Below, in pieces: positions 32,732-43,820 of a stretch of DNA of 64,000 nt. This DNA is from Prorocentrum cordatum (taxonomy: Eukaryota; Sar; Dinophyceae; Prorocentrales; Prorocentraceae): contig CAUYUJ010015305.1 of assembly GCA_963575745.1 (NCBI GenBank), positions 923,991-987,990 of the forward strand, written 5' to 3'. Position numbers and translations under genes: made by a program. Below the pieces are notes generated by a model. That model made no database searches. It saw only the letters and a program-made list of their open reading frames with translations, and was not told the DNA's origin. The number at the start of each line of letters is the position of its first letter. The stretch's first letter is position 1.

Positions 32732-33629
32732 GAATCTTCGCAGCACAGCGGCCAATTCGGACTTCGAGCCAGCAGCCAGCACCCTATAGCATTGTATTAT
32801 GCCGCAATTAGATGTGCAACGCTTCCTATCATGAGGAGGCGCGCTCTGATAGTTATAATTAAGGGTGCTGTTGCTGGGGGCTGGGCCGGATTAGAGAGAT
32901 GTCGCCCAGGCTACATGCCAGGTGATTTGAATGGTTCTGTTCGGGTATTGCTTATGGCCAACGTGCAGACATTGTCGAAACATCCATTGTGGAACGGTAC
33001 CGAGGCGATCCGCTTTTGATTGAAAAAACATTGGGTGTTGGCCTGTGGCCCGTGGTCCGCGCGCGGTACCATGGTTTGGCAGTTGCGCCCTGAATACTAA
33101 GTTCCTAAGCCATAAGCCATGAGGGCCAGCAAGGCGTGGCGTCCAAGCTCGTGGGTTGCGGGTCCCCATGGGCGCGCCTCCGTCGCAGCCTGATTGGTTC
33201 GGGGCGCGTTGTTTCAGTCCGCGAGCAAGTGCCCAGTCTGGCACGGTGTGCATATACATTTCCGAGCTTTGATCGGTCAGCTAGCCGCGTCGGCCATGGG
33301 TGGGTCGGCTCGGCGCGCGCCGACGCATGCCGCGGCGCAGAAGGGCGGCGTTCGCAGGGTACTCCAGGCGCAGTCTGCCCGCGGAGGCGGCCGAGGCGGC
33401 GGCCGAGGTGGCCCGCGCCGTCGCCTAGGCACTGGTGCTCGCACCTGCGACTTGCGCGGCAAGTCCGACAGGGATTGTCGGGCCTGAACCGCCCTACCCC
33501 TACCCCCTACCCACTGCGTGCCTACCCCAACCCATTGTTACCCCCAACCCGCGGGGGTCACCAGGGACACATCGGGCGGTAACGACAACTGTGGTTAGGT
33601 TTGTAGCGATGGTGAGAGGGGGGTCGTAG
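32732..33629. other. Unassigned spacer
   Basis: CG-rich DNA including GGCGGCCGAGGCGGCGGCCG near 33384. An AG at 33628-33629 could be the splice acceptor for the coding sequence that follows. No upstream exon was identified. Confidence 0.35.
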
Positions 33630-33986
33630 CTTTGCCCGCCTCGCGCGCCCAAGGGGATCGCGCTCCTCGATGTGGCCGCCGAGAACGCGGATATCCGCAT
33701 CGGGCTCCTCGTGGAGGGCGACAAGGCGTGCGATGGTTGCGCGCAGTGGGCTTCGAAGGAAGTGCCGAACCTGACCTGGGCGCAGATCGTCAAACACCTC
33801 GGCGCAGGCGGCATGGGCGATCTGTTCGATAACCACCCCGTGCTGGGCACCGCGACGCCGCATCTGCACGAGCGCAGCCTGCAGCTGTTCGAGAACAACC
33901 ACGTGGGGCACGAGATGTACACGAACTGTTCGGCTCTCACTGAGGGTGGCGTGACCAGGCTATACGAGAAGAGCCCAAAGACGTGA
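33630..33986 (+). pseudogene. Unknown large protein, fragment 1 (5' end missing)
   Basis: Coding-like sequence in one frame from just after a TAG at 33627: GIALLDVAAENADIRIGLLV, then ACDGCAQWASKEVPNLTWAQ and LHERSLQLFENNHVG. No ATG starts it, so it is an internal exon or 5'-truncated. It ends at TGA 33984-33986 only because the frame has slipped. The neighbouring frame continues as KDVKLVPHLVPHRPKPL directly across the stop. Confidence 0.5.
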
Positions 33987-35365
33987 AGTTAGTCCCTCAT
34001 TTGGTTCCGCACCGCCCGAAGCCGCTGATCATATACCCTGTGAAGTTGCCTGCTGGCGTCAAGGAAGACTACCACCCAGTGCTGAAGATCTTCCACAAGA
34101 CCTCGATGGGATACGCTGCAGGCGCGTTCAAGGCTTAAGCAGCTGAGCTGTTCCAAAAGCACGGGCAGGTTCTGTTCACGGCAACCGTTAAGTCGAAGGA
34201 CGACGAGGACGCAAAGGACGACCCTTCCAACACCTTCAACAGGGGCGTCTACGCGGCCATCCCGAGCCACAGTGACATCACCAAGCGCAAGGAGAAGGTG
34301 CTTGAGAAGGCGCGGAGGTGTGCGAAGCTGCCTCGTGCAGACCAGCAGGAGGGGGACTCCAGCGAGCAGGAGTCCCTCGCCGAGGAGTTAGCAGCTGCAG
34401 CGTCCGCCGCGGCTGGGGGGGCGGGAGATCCAGCCGCCTCATCGCTCGGGTCTGTCCCCCCTCTCACGGTCGAAAGGCTCCCCCAGCACGGCAACGCGGG
34501 AACTGGCGAGAACCTGGGCCCAGAGGCGCTGCGCCCGAGCGGAAGTGACATCGGTGCGCTGCTCAACAAAAGCAGCCCAGGCGACAAGAGGAAGGCGGGA
34601 GATCCTTCGCCAGGGTCGGTCAAAAGCATGAGGACAACGTTTTCCGCGGTGGTTGATGAGCTCGGTGCGAACCCCCACACCCTCGGCACCAAGGAGTACT
34701 GGATCTACGAGTTGGCTTATTCACGCGGGTTCAATGGCTGCAAAACTGGCAGGGCTGAGCATCAGGCGAAGCAGTTGTTGACGAAGCTGAACGGGGCCGA
34801 AAAGAAGACTCTCCAGAAGCATATCGACCTATTCAACAAGTCGAAGCTGTTCTCCGAGGAGGCCTCTACGAACGTCGACGACCAGGAGCTGATCGACGCG
34901 TGGAACGACCTCCAGAAGGCCGGGGCCGTGCTGACCCCGAAAGCCCTCAGGGGCCTCGCGAAGCGCAACGTGATGGGCCTGTGGCGCCAGGCCAACCATC
35001 AGGGGGGCAGTGGTGCCGCCGCGCGCAAGCGAGACCTCGCGAAGCAGTTCCTGACCGCGTGCGTGGTCTGGGGATTCGACGATAATGTGGTCAAACAGGT
35101 GGATGACCCAACAAAGGTGACGCTGGTGCAGGGCTGCTTGCACGACATCGACGTCGCCTCTACGTTCGTCGAGACGGTCTTCTCCGACACGTTCTCAAAC
35201 TGGCTGGCCGCAGGTGCCGCGTCCGCTGAGGACGCCGTCTTGTTCTGCGAACTTGCTGACGAAGTGTTCAGCTCCTTGCCAGGGGACGCGAACCTTGGGG
35301 AGGCGGCTGCCAGTTCTTCTTGGAGGCAACTACTGTCGTTCGCTTGCTGGTCGCACTGCACTTGA
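33986..35365 (+). pseudogene. Unknown large protein, fragment 2 (one in-frame TAA)
   Basis: Continuation of the preceding fragment in a shifted frame. A TAA at 34136-34138 interrupts it between GYAAGAFKA and AAELFQKHGQVLFTATVKS. Beyond that it is open to about 35320 and contains an acidic Ala/Gly/Ser-rich linker (about 34350-34620). A long soluble helical region follows (KEYWIYELAYSRGFNGC, LTPKALRGLAKRNVMGLWRQ, FLTACVVWGFDDNVVKQV). The frame is lost near 35320, where the next fragment takes over. I recognise no domain. Confidence 0.5.
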
Positions 35366-36939
35366 AGGCCATCGGTAAAGATACGGACCTGACGATCTTC
35401 GCCGATGCCCACGTCCTCGACAAGGAGGCGAAGAGGACGACTGGTAACGCTTCGGTGATGCAGGTCATTGGCCAGGTCTTATTCACGTCAGCGGGCGGGT
35501 ATTGGGAGGCAAAGTTGAAGTGGGCTATCGACACCTCGGACGCGATCAGGATCCACGGGCCGCAGCTGAAGCAGATGCTGATTGACCTGGATGGCATCAA
35601 CGGCATTGTCCCCCCGAAAGAGGTACACGCAATCACCATGATCAAAATCGCGAAGGACATCCCTTATTTCGAGGTCGACCTCTACGATGGCGCATGCGAT
35701 GCCGCTAAGAACGAGCTGTGGGCCAAGGCCTGCAGGATGGCAGAATCAGTAGTGGCTGCCAAACCGTCCGCGCCCGCCACCGATGACGACAGCCCTAGCA
35801 TGATGGCGCTCCAGCAGTGGAAGTTTCTGTTCAAGGAGCTCACCAAGCTCTTCCAGACTAACGAGCACGTCGAGCGCGCTGGCCGCGCCATCACCGCGAA
35901 TATTGTAGATGTGAGCGAGCATGACAGATTCGTTCAGCTCGGGTCGTCCATCGACAATTGTGCCCCTGCCGACGAAAGCTCAACGGTTTCCTTAATGACG
36001 TCGGTCAAGGATAACCAGTCCAAGGAGTTTCCCGAATATGTCAAGGTTAAATGCCTTGCGCTGTTCAAAAGGATTGTCGGTAGTGTATTCACTGATGGGC
36101 CGACTTCGCTGTACACGGATACCGATAGCCGCATCTTCCAGTGTTTGGATATGGTCGCAGAGAAAGTTCCGAGTCAGGATTGGCATTCCTCAACGCATCT
36201 CGGCGCGATGATCCACTCTTGCTGGCCGGTGCTGCAGCTGAAAAACGCCATCGCCGCGGAGCTTGGCGAGGACGCCGACCTGGCTAGCGATGTCGCCGAG
36301 CAGAGGGGCAATGACCTCTGCCGCATGGTCAGTAAAGCGAAGGCGCACTTCAAGCCGCTGGCGCTGGACGCCGTCGTGGAGAACGCTTCGCCCAACTTGG
36401 CGACGCTGCTCCAGGAGCGCGGCGACTTCTGCGGCAGCATCGGGGAGGCCATCCGCAAAAAAAAGCACACCGCGGATGTTGTCGAGCAGGGCTTCAGCCT
36501 GTGCAAGGCAATCGACGAGACCAACGGGTGCACGGATTGGGTGAGCAATAAATCAAAGGCGGGTGCGCTACCAGAGCTGCTCGTGTTCTACGAGAGGGGC
36601 ATGAAGGACGCGCCGACCCACAAGTGGCAGGACAAGCTTGCATTGCTCGAGGACGCCTTCGCGACCTTGCAGCAGAAATCAGCAACTTTCGGGCTTGACT
36701 ACAAAGGCGCCGACGAGGAGGTTACTGAGACGCCGACGGCCGCCAAGCAGATCAAGAGCCGCATCAGTGAATGCGAGTTGCGCGCGTCCTTCGCCAACCC
36801 GACGCTCGTGGGCAACAAGATTTCACTGGGGAGCGCGATGGTGGCAACGCAGAACAAGCTTCGCAAATGGGAGCTCACGCCCGACGACATCGACCCGCTG
36901 CTCGTCACGCGGTATCGCGACGCACTGCGCATGAAGTAG
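35320..36939 (+). CDS. Unknown large protein, fragment 3 (C-terminal, intact frame)
   Basis: A 539-codon open frame beginning inside the end of fragment 2 and ending at TAG 36937-36939. It is all-helical, charged and soluble in character: LLVALHLKAIGKDTDL, IHGPQLKQMLIDLDGINGI, LMTSVKDNQSKEFPEYVKVK, WHSSTHLGAMIHSCWPVLQ. No transmembrane segment, signal peptide or catalytic motif was recognised. Together with fragments 1 and 2 it implies an original protein of more than 1,050 aa. The strong codon bias and the lack of stops over 1.6 kb argue that this part was under selection until recently. Confidence 0.55.
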   Translation: MEATTVVRLLVALHLKAIGKDTDLTIFADAHVLDKEAKRTTGNASVMQVIGQVLFTSAGGYWEAKLKWAIDTSDAIRIHGPQLKQMLIDLDGINGIVPPKEVHAITMIKIAKDIPYFEVDLYDGACDAAKNELWAKACRMAESVVAAKPSAPATDDDSPSMMALQQWKFLFKELTKLFQTNEHVERAGRAITANIVDVSEHDRFVQLGSSIDNCAPADESSTVSLMTSVKDNQSKEFPEYVKVKCLALFKRIVGSVFTDGPTSLYTDTDSRIFQCLDMVAEKVPSQDWHSSTHLGAMIHSCWPVLQLKNAIAAELGEDADLASDVAEQRGNDLCRMVSKAKAHFKPLALDAVVENASPNLATLLQERGDFCGSIGEAIRKKKHTADVVEQGFSLCKAIDETNGCTDWVSNKSKAGALPELLVFYERGMKDAPTHKWQDKLALLEDAFATLQQKSATFGLDYKGADEEVTETPTAAKQIKSRISECELRASFANPTLVGNKISLGSAMVATQNKLRKWELTPDDIDPLLVTRYRDALRMK

Positions 36940-37409
36940 GCCGCGAGCCGTTCACGCAGCTGTTCGGAACGCGATGGCGTTGCTCTCGGATGCGACGCTT
37001 CCAGCCAGAGATCGGGCGGGAGGGGCGAGTCGGATGACGAGCAGGAGGGCGAGAATGAGAAGCGCAATGAGGGATGCAACGACAGGCGGGGGGGGGGGGG
37101 GCTCGATAAACGCAGGTCTCACCCATGTGCAGCAGGCTGGTTTTGTTTGAAGGCCAGAACGAGTTCTGGTGGGTCGACCCGCCCAGGGGGTACCTGGGGA
37201 CGCTATGCGTCTAGCGCGTATGTGAAATGAACAACTGCCGCGCCGTCATCGGCGTTCGCGCCACCGTCCTTCGATCCTTACTCACAGTCCTCCGTTTCCC
37301 TTCTTCTGGCCTATTCATCGTGCCCGCCCTCCTTGCCCTATTCCTGATGTTCCTCTCGGCATCCCTCGTCCCTCATCCTTCTCATCTCACCGCCCCTGTC
37401 GAAACGTAA
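36940..37409. other. 3' spacer
   Basis: Contains a G homopolymer at about 37087-37100. No further gene. It may hold the 3' UTR of the upstream coding sequence. Confidence 0.4.
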
Positions 37410-38290
37410 TTATTGACGCTTCGCGTAACCCCGCCAGCCCATGCAGAAGCCCTGCCCATGTGCCGACGGGAAATGGCAAGAATGGGCACACATAGCGAAC
37501 CAAAAATGGCAAAGAGAGGAGGGTGGTCAGGGTGTTGGAGTCCTCTCTGAGCTCCGTTGGATTGTCTTGGGGCCCTATCGATGTTTTTTGAGGGGGTGGG
37601 GTATTGGGGCCCTCTTGAAGCCATCTTGGGGCTCCTTGTGGGGGCTTCTTGGGGGACCTGGAGGGTCTCTTGGGGCCGCAGTGGAGTGTGTAGGTGAAGT
37701 GTTTTTTTGGGGGGGGGGGGGGGGTCCTCCCGTGGTGCCCCCCCCCCCCATCTGGTGCCATCGAGATAGCCTCTTGGGGCGTTATTGGGTCTCTCTTGGG
37801 GCGCTGTTGGGCGCTCGTCGGGCCGTCTCGGGGGTTTCCTGTGCCCTTTTCTCCGGGCATTCGTTGGCCATATTGACGCCATCTTGAGGCACCAGAACCG
37901 CATCGGAAGAGAAACTGCGGGAAAGCAAAACTCAGATTTTGGCCCATGTGTTTGGTATGTTTCGGCATCTCGGGGAGGTCCCGAGGGGTCTCCAAGAGCA
38001 CCTGCAGCCGTCTTGTGGCCCTCGTGAGGCATCTTGGAAGCATGATGCAGCTCATCTTGAGCGACCTTGCACTGTATTGAGCCATCTTGGGCAATCTTGG
38101 AGCATCGCAGGCCCTCTTAGAGCCATCTTGGACCATCTTGGGCGTTCCAGCCCCTCGAGGGGACCCCGTCCAGGTCCAGGGGAGGGGTAGGGGGAGGGGT
38201 AAACCCCTTACCGAAGGGGAAGAAGGGGTTGTGGAATAGGAAAGAGGGACATCGTTAGACGGCCTGTCGCCCAAGGGGCTGGCGGGTTCA
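37410..38290 (+). repeat. ~0.88-kb interspersed repeat, copy 2
   Basis: Direct-orientation partner of 14287-15177 with the same order of landmark words. Copy-specific features are a G run followed by a C run at about 37709-37750. Both ends of the match are sharp (TGACGCTTCGCGTAACC at left, CTGTCGCCCAAGGGGCTGGCGGG at right). Confidence 0.75.
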
Positions 38291-39439
38291 TACCTCTACG
38301 CAGCCACTTCCTGGTGGCCGTCATTCTCACACTCGTGCTTCTCCTCTCGTTCAGGTCCCAACGGTATGGTTTCAATGCAGACGCGGTCACTTAAAATCAA
38401 ATGGGCGCCTCGCTCGATACATCACCGCCACTTGGCCTCGAACGGGCGAGTGACCCCCCTCCCTGGTGGCTTCCTCTTGGGGTGTGTCTGAGCGTGAATC
38501 CAGCGCGCGGGTCTGAGTGTGAACCGTGTGGTGGTGAGGTGCCTGCATATGGTTGGGTCGGAGTGTGGGTGGGTCAGAGTGTAAGTGGGTCCTAGCGCGA
38601 GTGGGTCTGGGAGCGAGTGAGTCGGACCGCGAGCAAAACAAGCGCGACCGAGTCTGAACGTGGGTAAGTCTGGAGCAATCGGCGGATCATGTCTTGGTTA
38701 TGGCTTTCGCCGCAACCGCCGTGATCCGCGGTGCTGCGGGGTGTCGCCCCGTTCCTCCGCCGCGCGCGGCCCCGTTGGAGTTAGGGAGTGGGGCTCTCGC
38801 CCTCGCCGCCGCGCGCGGCCCCTCGGAGTATCGAGGCATCTGCCGAGTTAGCTTATAGCTGTAGGCTGGCTAGGAGCAGGGCTTTCGCCCCCCCCGCCGC
38901 GCGCGGCCCCGTTGGACATGGATCTAAAGGCAGTTTTGGCGTCAATACATCAGAGTCGGGCCAGGAAAAAAGGTGCGTTTCGGGTAGACTTAGGACGGAG
39001 TAGGAACATGACTATGACAGGCCAGCCATGGGAAGGAATGGGTAGGAGTATGACAAGGACCAGGGACCGGGGGCCGCCAGGGGTATAAGGAAACGCGAAC
39101 TAATATATTCACGGTTTCCCCCTCCGCCCGCCACCCCCATCTTAAACTCGATATCGCGTAGGTGATGCAACAGTCTTAGAATACGCGCACAATGTTTCGT
39201 TTCCCGGGTGGTCAAACACGTTGTTCACATTGCCGCAACCACTTGTTATTTCATTTAAACACCAGCGGTTATCATACGTCACAAGATTGTACGTGTGCTA
39301 AGTTATGTTTCGGATAGAGACACCGGGGTATGATGTCGTGTTATGTGGTGTTGGCGCGGTCACGTTATCATGTTGTGTTGTTCTATGCTGGGCCGTGCTA
39401 TGCCGTGTACCGCTGTCATGAATAGATGCGGCCCTGGGG
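38291..39439. other. Unassigned spacer
   Basis: The word CGCCGCGCGCGGCCCC appears three times at 38758-38910, with GTTGGA following two of them and CTCGGAGT the other. Degenerate GGTCTGAGTGTGA..GTGGGT words lie at 38500-38660. No gene recognised. Confidence 0.45.
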
Positions 39440-39786
39440 CATCGATCAGAAGACTTAGTTTTACAATAGGATTGTTTGATAATTCCCAAAGTATTTTTGG
39501 AGTATTTTAACATAAGTGTCCAAAGTGCATTCTGGGAGCATTTCTTGAGTATGATCAACGTTTCCTTGGTTTTGCAGTGTGAGGCGGCCTTTGTCGCATA
39601 CAATTCTAAGAACCTTTTGTGGCTCCCACGGAATGTTCTTAGAACATTTCTGGATGGGACTGTCTTGGTTTAACACATCATGTTACCGTTCTAAGAACAT
39701 TGTTGCCGTTATTAGAACATTTTTGGGCTCTAAGAACATTTCGTGGTAGGACAATAGGAATGCCAGGACGGTCGGCCCCTGCTCAA
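39440..39786 (+). mobile_element. Palindrome-rich non-autonomous element, full copy (X+Y)
   Basis: The halves X (39440-39588) and Y (39602-39786) are adjacent here. At 4.6-5.4 kb the same halves occur as Y then inverted X, ~545 bp apart. The Y half carries TTCTAAGAACATT/TTCTTAGAACATT palindromes in series. About 350 bp, non-coding. No inverted termini were confirmed. Confidence 0.6.
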
Positions 39787-40359
39787 CACTCACGCCGCAT
39801 CTTCGGGGGACCTCGCCTGTCCCCCAATTCGGTGTCTTCTCTGGTGCCCGACGCGGGCTCGATGCGGACTCAGCGAGGATTTGGCCTGGGTCCGACGCGG
39901 ATGCGGCACGGCCTCGACGCGGATTCGACGAGCTCGACACGGATTCGACGCGGACAGGGACGTGGATAGAACAGACAAGGTCCCCCGAAGATGCAACACA
40001 ACGATCTTGGCCAGGCCCGTCCTGAGCCCACGATCGGTGCACAGGCCTTCCTGGCCAAGCCAGCAAGGCGTGTGCGCCGATCCTGGGCCCAGGATCGGAT
40101 TGTCCTGGCCAGGATCGGTGCATGCGTGTACAGCTGGCGCCCTCCTGTTTCTCGGTGCGTGCCGGTCTGCTTCGAGCCCCCTCGCCGCCTGCGGTGTCTG
40201 GGCAACTGGCTGGGCTCCTCATGCTTGTCGTCCAGCTTCCCCCTTGCATCCACATGCGGTCGGACCGAGGTATACGATCTAGGTCGGTTCGGGGAGGGCA
40301 CCCTGATGTTCTTTGTGTCCGCTGGATCTTGTTGTGCATCCTGGGGGAGGGCACCTTCG
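39787..40359. other. Upstream flank of the cysteine-rich gene array
   Basis: Degenerate GACGCGGATTCGACG words (39855-39965) and CCTGGCCAGGATCG words (40010-40125). No gene recognised on either strand. The long minus-strand open frame through here is an artefact of composition. Confidence 0.45.
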
Positions 40360-41332
40360 CATAGCGGACCTGGACCTTCAACGAGGACCCTATCGTGTCA
40401 TGCGCAATCGGGGACAAAGGGAGTTGCGTACAGTGGAGGAGGAGGTGGCGTATGAGCAGGAGAATGGGCAAGAGGAAAACGAGGATGATCAGGAGGAGGA
40501 CAAAGGACGAACAGCAGCAGCAGGCACCGGAGATGAGGGAGCGGGAGGAGCAGGAGGACCAGGGGAACGTGGAGATGGGGACATGAGAGGGGGCGACAAC
40601 GATGAACAAGGACTCGGAGCTTGAAAAGTGGCCTTCGCTGGGGCGAGAGCGCCATTCTGAACGACGGGAGCAAAGCGCCGATCTGAAAATGAAGCTCACG
40701 CTGCAGCGGGAGCACCATGTGAAAGACCGGAGACCATCGAATTGTAAAAAACCTTGAGACAAATCAATATCTGAAATCCTGTGTGTAAGCACCTTACGCG
40801 TAGAGGGCCGAACATGTGCTAGACAGAGTCAGGGAAGAGAGGAGAGTAGTATTCATAATGTGTGATTGTCCAGGGACGATCGGGTTTCGTTGGACGCCCT
40901 TGCATCCTTCTGCAGACGCCCTTGCATCCTCCTCCTCCTCATCCTCCTCCACTCCCCCCATGCACTGGGAGCGGGTGGGGGACTTCTTGCAAGAGCCTAG
41001 CATCCTGACAAGCGTATACGCCCCGAACGCGCTGGAATGAGGAGCACGTCGGTCTCGGAGGCGGCTAGGGGGTCCTTGGGTCCTTCCTCTCGCCCAGGGC
41101 GCTCCTCGCAACTGGGGCCGAAAAGAAGCTGCGCTCCACGTGAGCCAAGCTCCTTGTCACAGGGCTTTGTACTCGCCCTGGCTTCGGAATCCGACTGCAG
41201 GTGTGCCTCCTCGTTCCCCCCCCCCTCCATTGCAACTCCGGCTCGATCCGCTTTTTTTTGCTCGGGGCGCCAGGGGGGGCCCTCTGCTTGAAGGCATCCG
41301 GTGCGAGGCTTCCCCAAAGGACTCGTGCAGCC

Positions 41333-41734
41333 ATGGGAGGCGATGGAGACGCGCTCGACAACAACGCCATCATTGTCACCGACGCGTGCTGCTGCATGTA
41401 CGACGGCTGCCTCTTCGGGGATGGGTGCATCGGGTGCATGGCGAGCGAGACGATGTGCTGCCTCGAGATGGAGTTCTGCTGCAAGCAGGGCGCAGAGTCG
41501 CTGTGCTGCGTCTGCTGCGCGATCCGCTGCGTTTCGCCTACCGTGTGCATCAAGTCGCAGGGCCAGATGTGCTGTCTTGCCGGCGCGGCCGCCATCCCGT
41601 GCGACGAGGAGGTGCCTTGCATGGTCGGCACGTGCGGCATCATCTGCTATCCCACGATCGCCATTTGCAAGACGCTGGGCGACATCACGGGGAATTCAGG
41701 TGGGGATGCCCCCCCGGCTGAGCAGGTGGGCTAA
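41333..41734 (+). CDS. Cysteine-rich protein, array copy 1
   Basis: A 133-aa protein with 23 cysteines (positions 19-21, 26, 32, 35, 42, 43, 49, 50, 58, 59, 61, 62, 66, 72, 80, 81, 90, 96, 101, 105, 112), many as CC pairs. Landmarks are DACCCMYDGC, LCCVCCAIRCVSPTVCIK and IPCDEEVPCMVGTC. The ATG sits in GCAGCCATGGG, conserved in every copy, and no ATG precedes it in frame. There is no signal peptide. The CC-rich hydrophobic middle could be a membrane-associated or metal-binding/palmitoylated domain, reminiscent in style of PLAC8-like proteins, but I do not assign it to that family. The unit lacks the 155-bp internal duplication seen in copies 2-4, and its leader (40860-41320) is longer. Confidence 0.85.
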   Translation: MGGDGDALDNNAIIVTDACCCMYDGCLFGDGCIGCMASETMCCLEMEFCCKQGAESLCCVCCAIRCVSPTVCIKSQGQMCCLAGAAAIPCDEEVPCMVGTCGIICYPTIAICKTLGDITGNSGGDAPPAEQVG

Positions 41735-42728
41735 AGGCTCCCCTGTCTCCGTCTCGTGCTGGCGAAGTTACCAGCGTGGCCGCAAAGTCGAGCCGGGCTC
41801 TTGTTTCGAATCCGGCCGTCGCGCAGCAGCAGGTTGGATGCAACAGTTGGGTTTGCGCAAAGCCAGGCGGTGAGGATAGAATGATGGCGTGGAGATTATG
41901 TATGGGAGAGGGGGGCAGAAAAGAGAGAGGATAGGGACACGCCAGGTGCGCCCGCGCCATACCTAACATCCTACCCCGCACGCCCATCTCTTCTCGTTGC
42001 GCTGCTTTTCTCCATCCGCCGACGCGTGGCATAGCGGACCTGGACCTTCAAAGAGGACCATATCGTGGCATTTTCAATCGGAACAAAAAGGGAGTTGCGC
42101 TCAGCGGAATAGGAGGTGGCGTATGAGCAGGAGCATGGGCCAGCAGAAAACGAGGAGGACAAGGAGGAGGACGAGGACGAGCAGCAGCAGCAGGCTCTGG
42201 AGTGGAAGGAGCGGGAGGAGCAGGACCAGGGGAAGGTGGAGATGGGGGAACTCAGGAGGAGGCGTAGGAGGTGGCGTATGAGCAGGAGGATCGGCCAGCG
42301 GAAAACGAGAAAGATAAGGAGGAGGACGAGGACGAACAGCAGTAGCAGGCACTGGAGTGGAAGGAGCGGGAGGAGCAGGAGGACCAGGGGAAGGTGGAGA
42401 AGGGGAACTCAGGAGGGCGACAACGATGAAGAAGGACTCGGATCTTGAAAAGTGGCCCGCGCCGGGCGAGAGCGCCATTCTGAACGACGGAAGCAAAGCG
42501 CCGATTTGAACATGAGGCCCACGCTGCAGCAGGAGCAGCTCGCTCCTTGGGAGCCGTTTCCTTGTGACAAGGCTTTCACTGTACTCGCCCTGGCTGCTGA
42601 ATCCGACTGCAGTGTGCCTCCTCGTTCCCCCTCCATTGCAACTCTGGTTCGAGCCGCTTCTTGTGCTCGTGGCGCCAAGGGCTCTGAAGGCATCCAGTGC
42701 GAGGCTTCCCCAAAGGACTCGTGCAGCC

Positions 42729-43128
42729 ATGGGAGGCGATGGAGACGCGCTCGACAACAACGCCATCATTGTCACGACGCGTGCTGCTGCATGTACGACG
42801 GCTGCCTCTTCGGGGATGGGTGCATCGGGTGCATGGCGAGCGAGACGATGTGCTGCCTCGAGATGGAGTTCTGCTGCAAGCAGGGCGCAGAGTCGCTGTG
42901 CTGCGTCTGCTGCGCGATCCGCTGCGTTTCGCCTACCGTGTGCATCAAGTCGCAGGGCCAGATGTGCTGTCTTGCCGGCGCGGCCGCCATCCCGTGCGAC
43001 GAGGAGGTGCCTTGCATGGTCGGCACGTGCGGCATCATCTGCTATCCCACGATCGCCGTTTGCAAGACGCTGGGCGACATCACGGGGAATTCAGGTGGGG
43101 ATGCCCCCCCGCTGAGCAGGTGGGCTAA
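42729..43128 (+). pseudogene. Cysteine-rich protein, array copy 2 (two one-base deletions)
   Basis: Same gene as copy 1 but with GTCACGACGCG instead of GTCACCGACGCG (about 42774) and CCCCCCCGCTGAG instead of CCCCCCCGGCTGAG (about 43111). The first deletion throws the whole Cys-rich part out of the ATG frame; the second shifts the last few codons. The Cys-rich part is otherwise unchanged, with a TIAVCK variant. It is either a recent pseudogene or has two sequencing indels in homopolymer-like positions. Confidence 0.75.
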
Positions 43129-43510
43129 AGGCTCCCCTGTCTCCGTCTCGTGCTGGCGAAGTTACCAGCGTGGCCGCAAAGTCGAGCCGGGCTCTTGTTT
43201 CGAATCGGGCCGTCGCGCAGCAGCAGGTTGGATGCAACAGTTGGGTTTGCGCAAAGCCAGGCGGTGAGGATAGAATGATGGCGTGGAGATCATGTATGGG
43301 AGAGGGGGGCAGAAAAGAGAGAGGATAGGGACACGCCAGGTGCGCCCGCGCCATATCTAACATCCTACCCCGCACGCCCATCTCTTCTCGTTGCGCTGTT
43401 TTCTCCATCCGCCGACGCGTGGCATAGCGGACCTGGACCTTCAAAGAGGACCATATCGTGTCATGCGCAATCGGAACAAAAAGGGAGTTGCGCTCGGCGG
43501 AATAGGAGGT

Positions 43511-43820
43511 GGCGTATGAGCAGGAGGATGGGCCAGCAGAAAACGAGGAGGACAAGGAGGAGGACGAGGACGAGCAGCAGCAGCAGGCTCTGGAGTGGAA
43601 GGAGCGGGAGGAGCAGGACCAGGGGAAGGTGGAGGTGGGGGAACTCAGGAGGAGGCGTAGGAGGTGGCGTATGAGCAGGAGGATCGGCCAGCGGAAAACG
43701 AGAAAGATAAGGAGGAGGACGAGGACGAACAGCAGCAGCAGGCTCTGGAGTGGAAGGAGCGGGAGGAGCAGGAGGACCAGGGGAAGGTGGAGAAGGGGAA
43801 CTCAGGAGGGCGACAACGAT
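43511..43820 (+). repeat. 155-bp internal duplication in array units 2-4
   Basis: GGCGTATGAGCAGGAGGAT starts at 43511 and again at 43666, duplicating ~155 bp rich in GAGGAGGACGAGGACGA and AGCAGCAGCAGG. The same pair occurs in units 2 (from ~42118) and 4 (from ~44913). Units 1 (~40447) and 5 (~54941) have a single copy. The frame rich in Glu/Gln (YEQEDGPAENEEDKEEDEDE) moves between the two copies because 155 is not divisible by three. That argues against translation of the whole segment. Confidence 0.8.

Noticed and set aside
40442-40620. Glu/Gln-rich protein encoded upstream of each Cys-rich gene
   Set aside because: The favoured frame differs between duplicate segments and between units (155-bp period, indels), so translation is not conserved.
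39683-40792. 369-codon open frame on the minus strand
   Set aside because: It runs antisense through repeats, the acidic segment and unrelated spacer. Its Cys/Ser/Leu runs mirror GGA/GAG-rich DNA, and no domain is visible.
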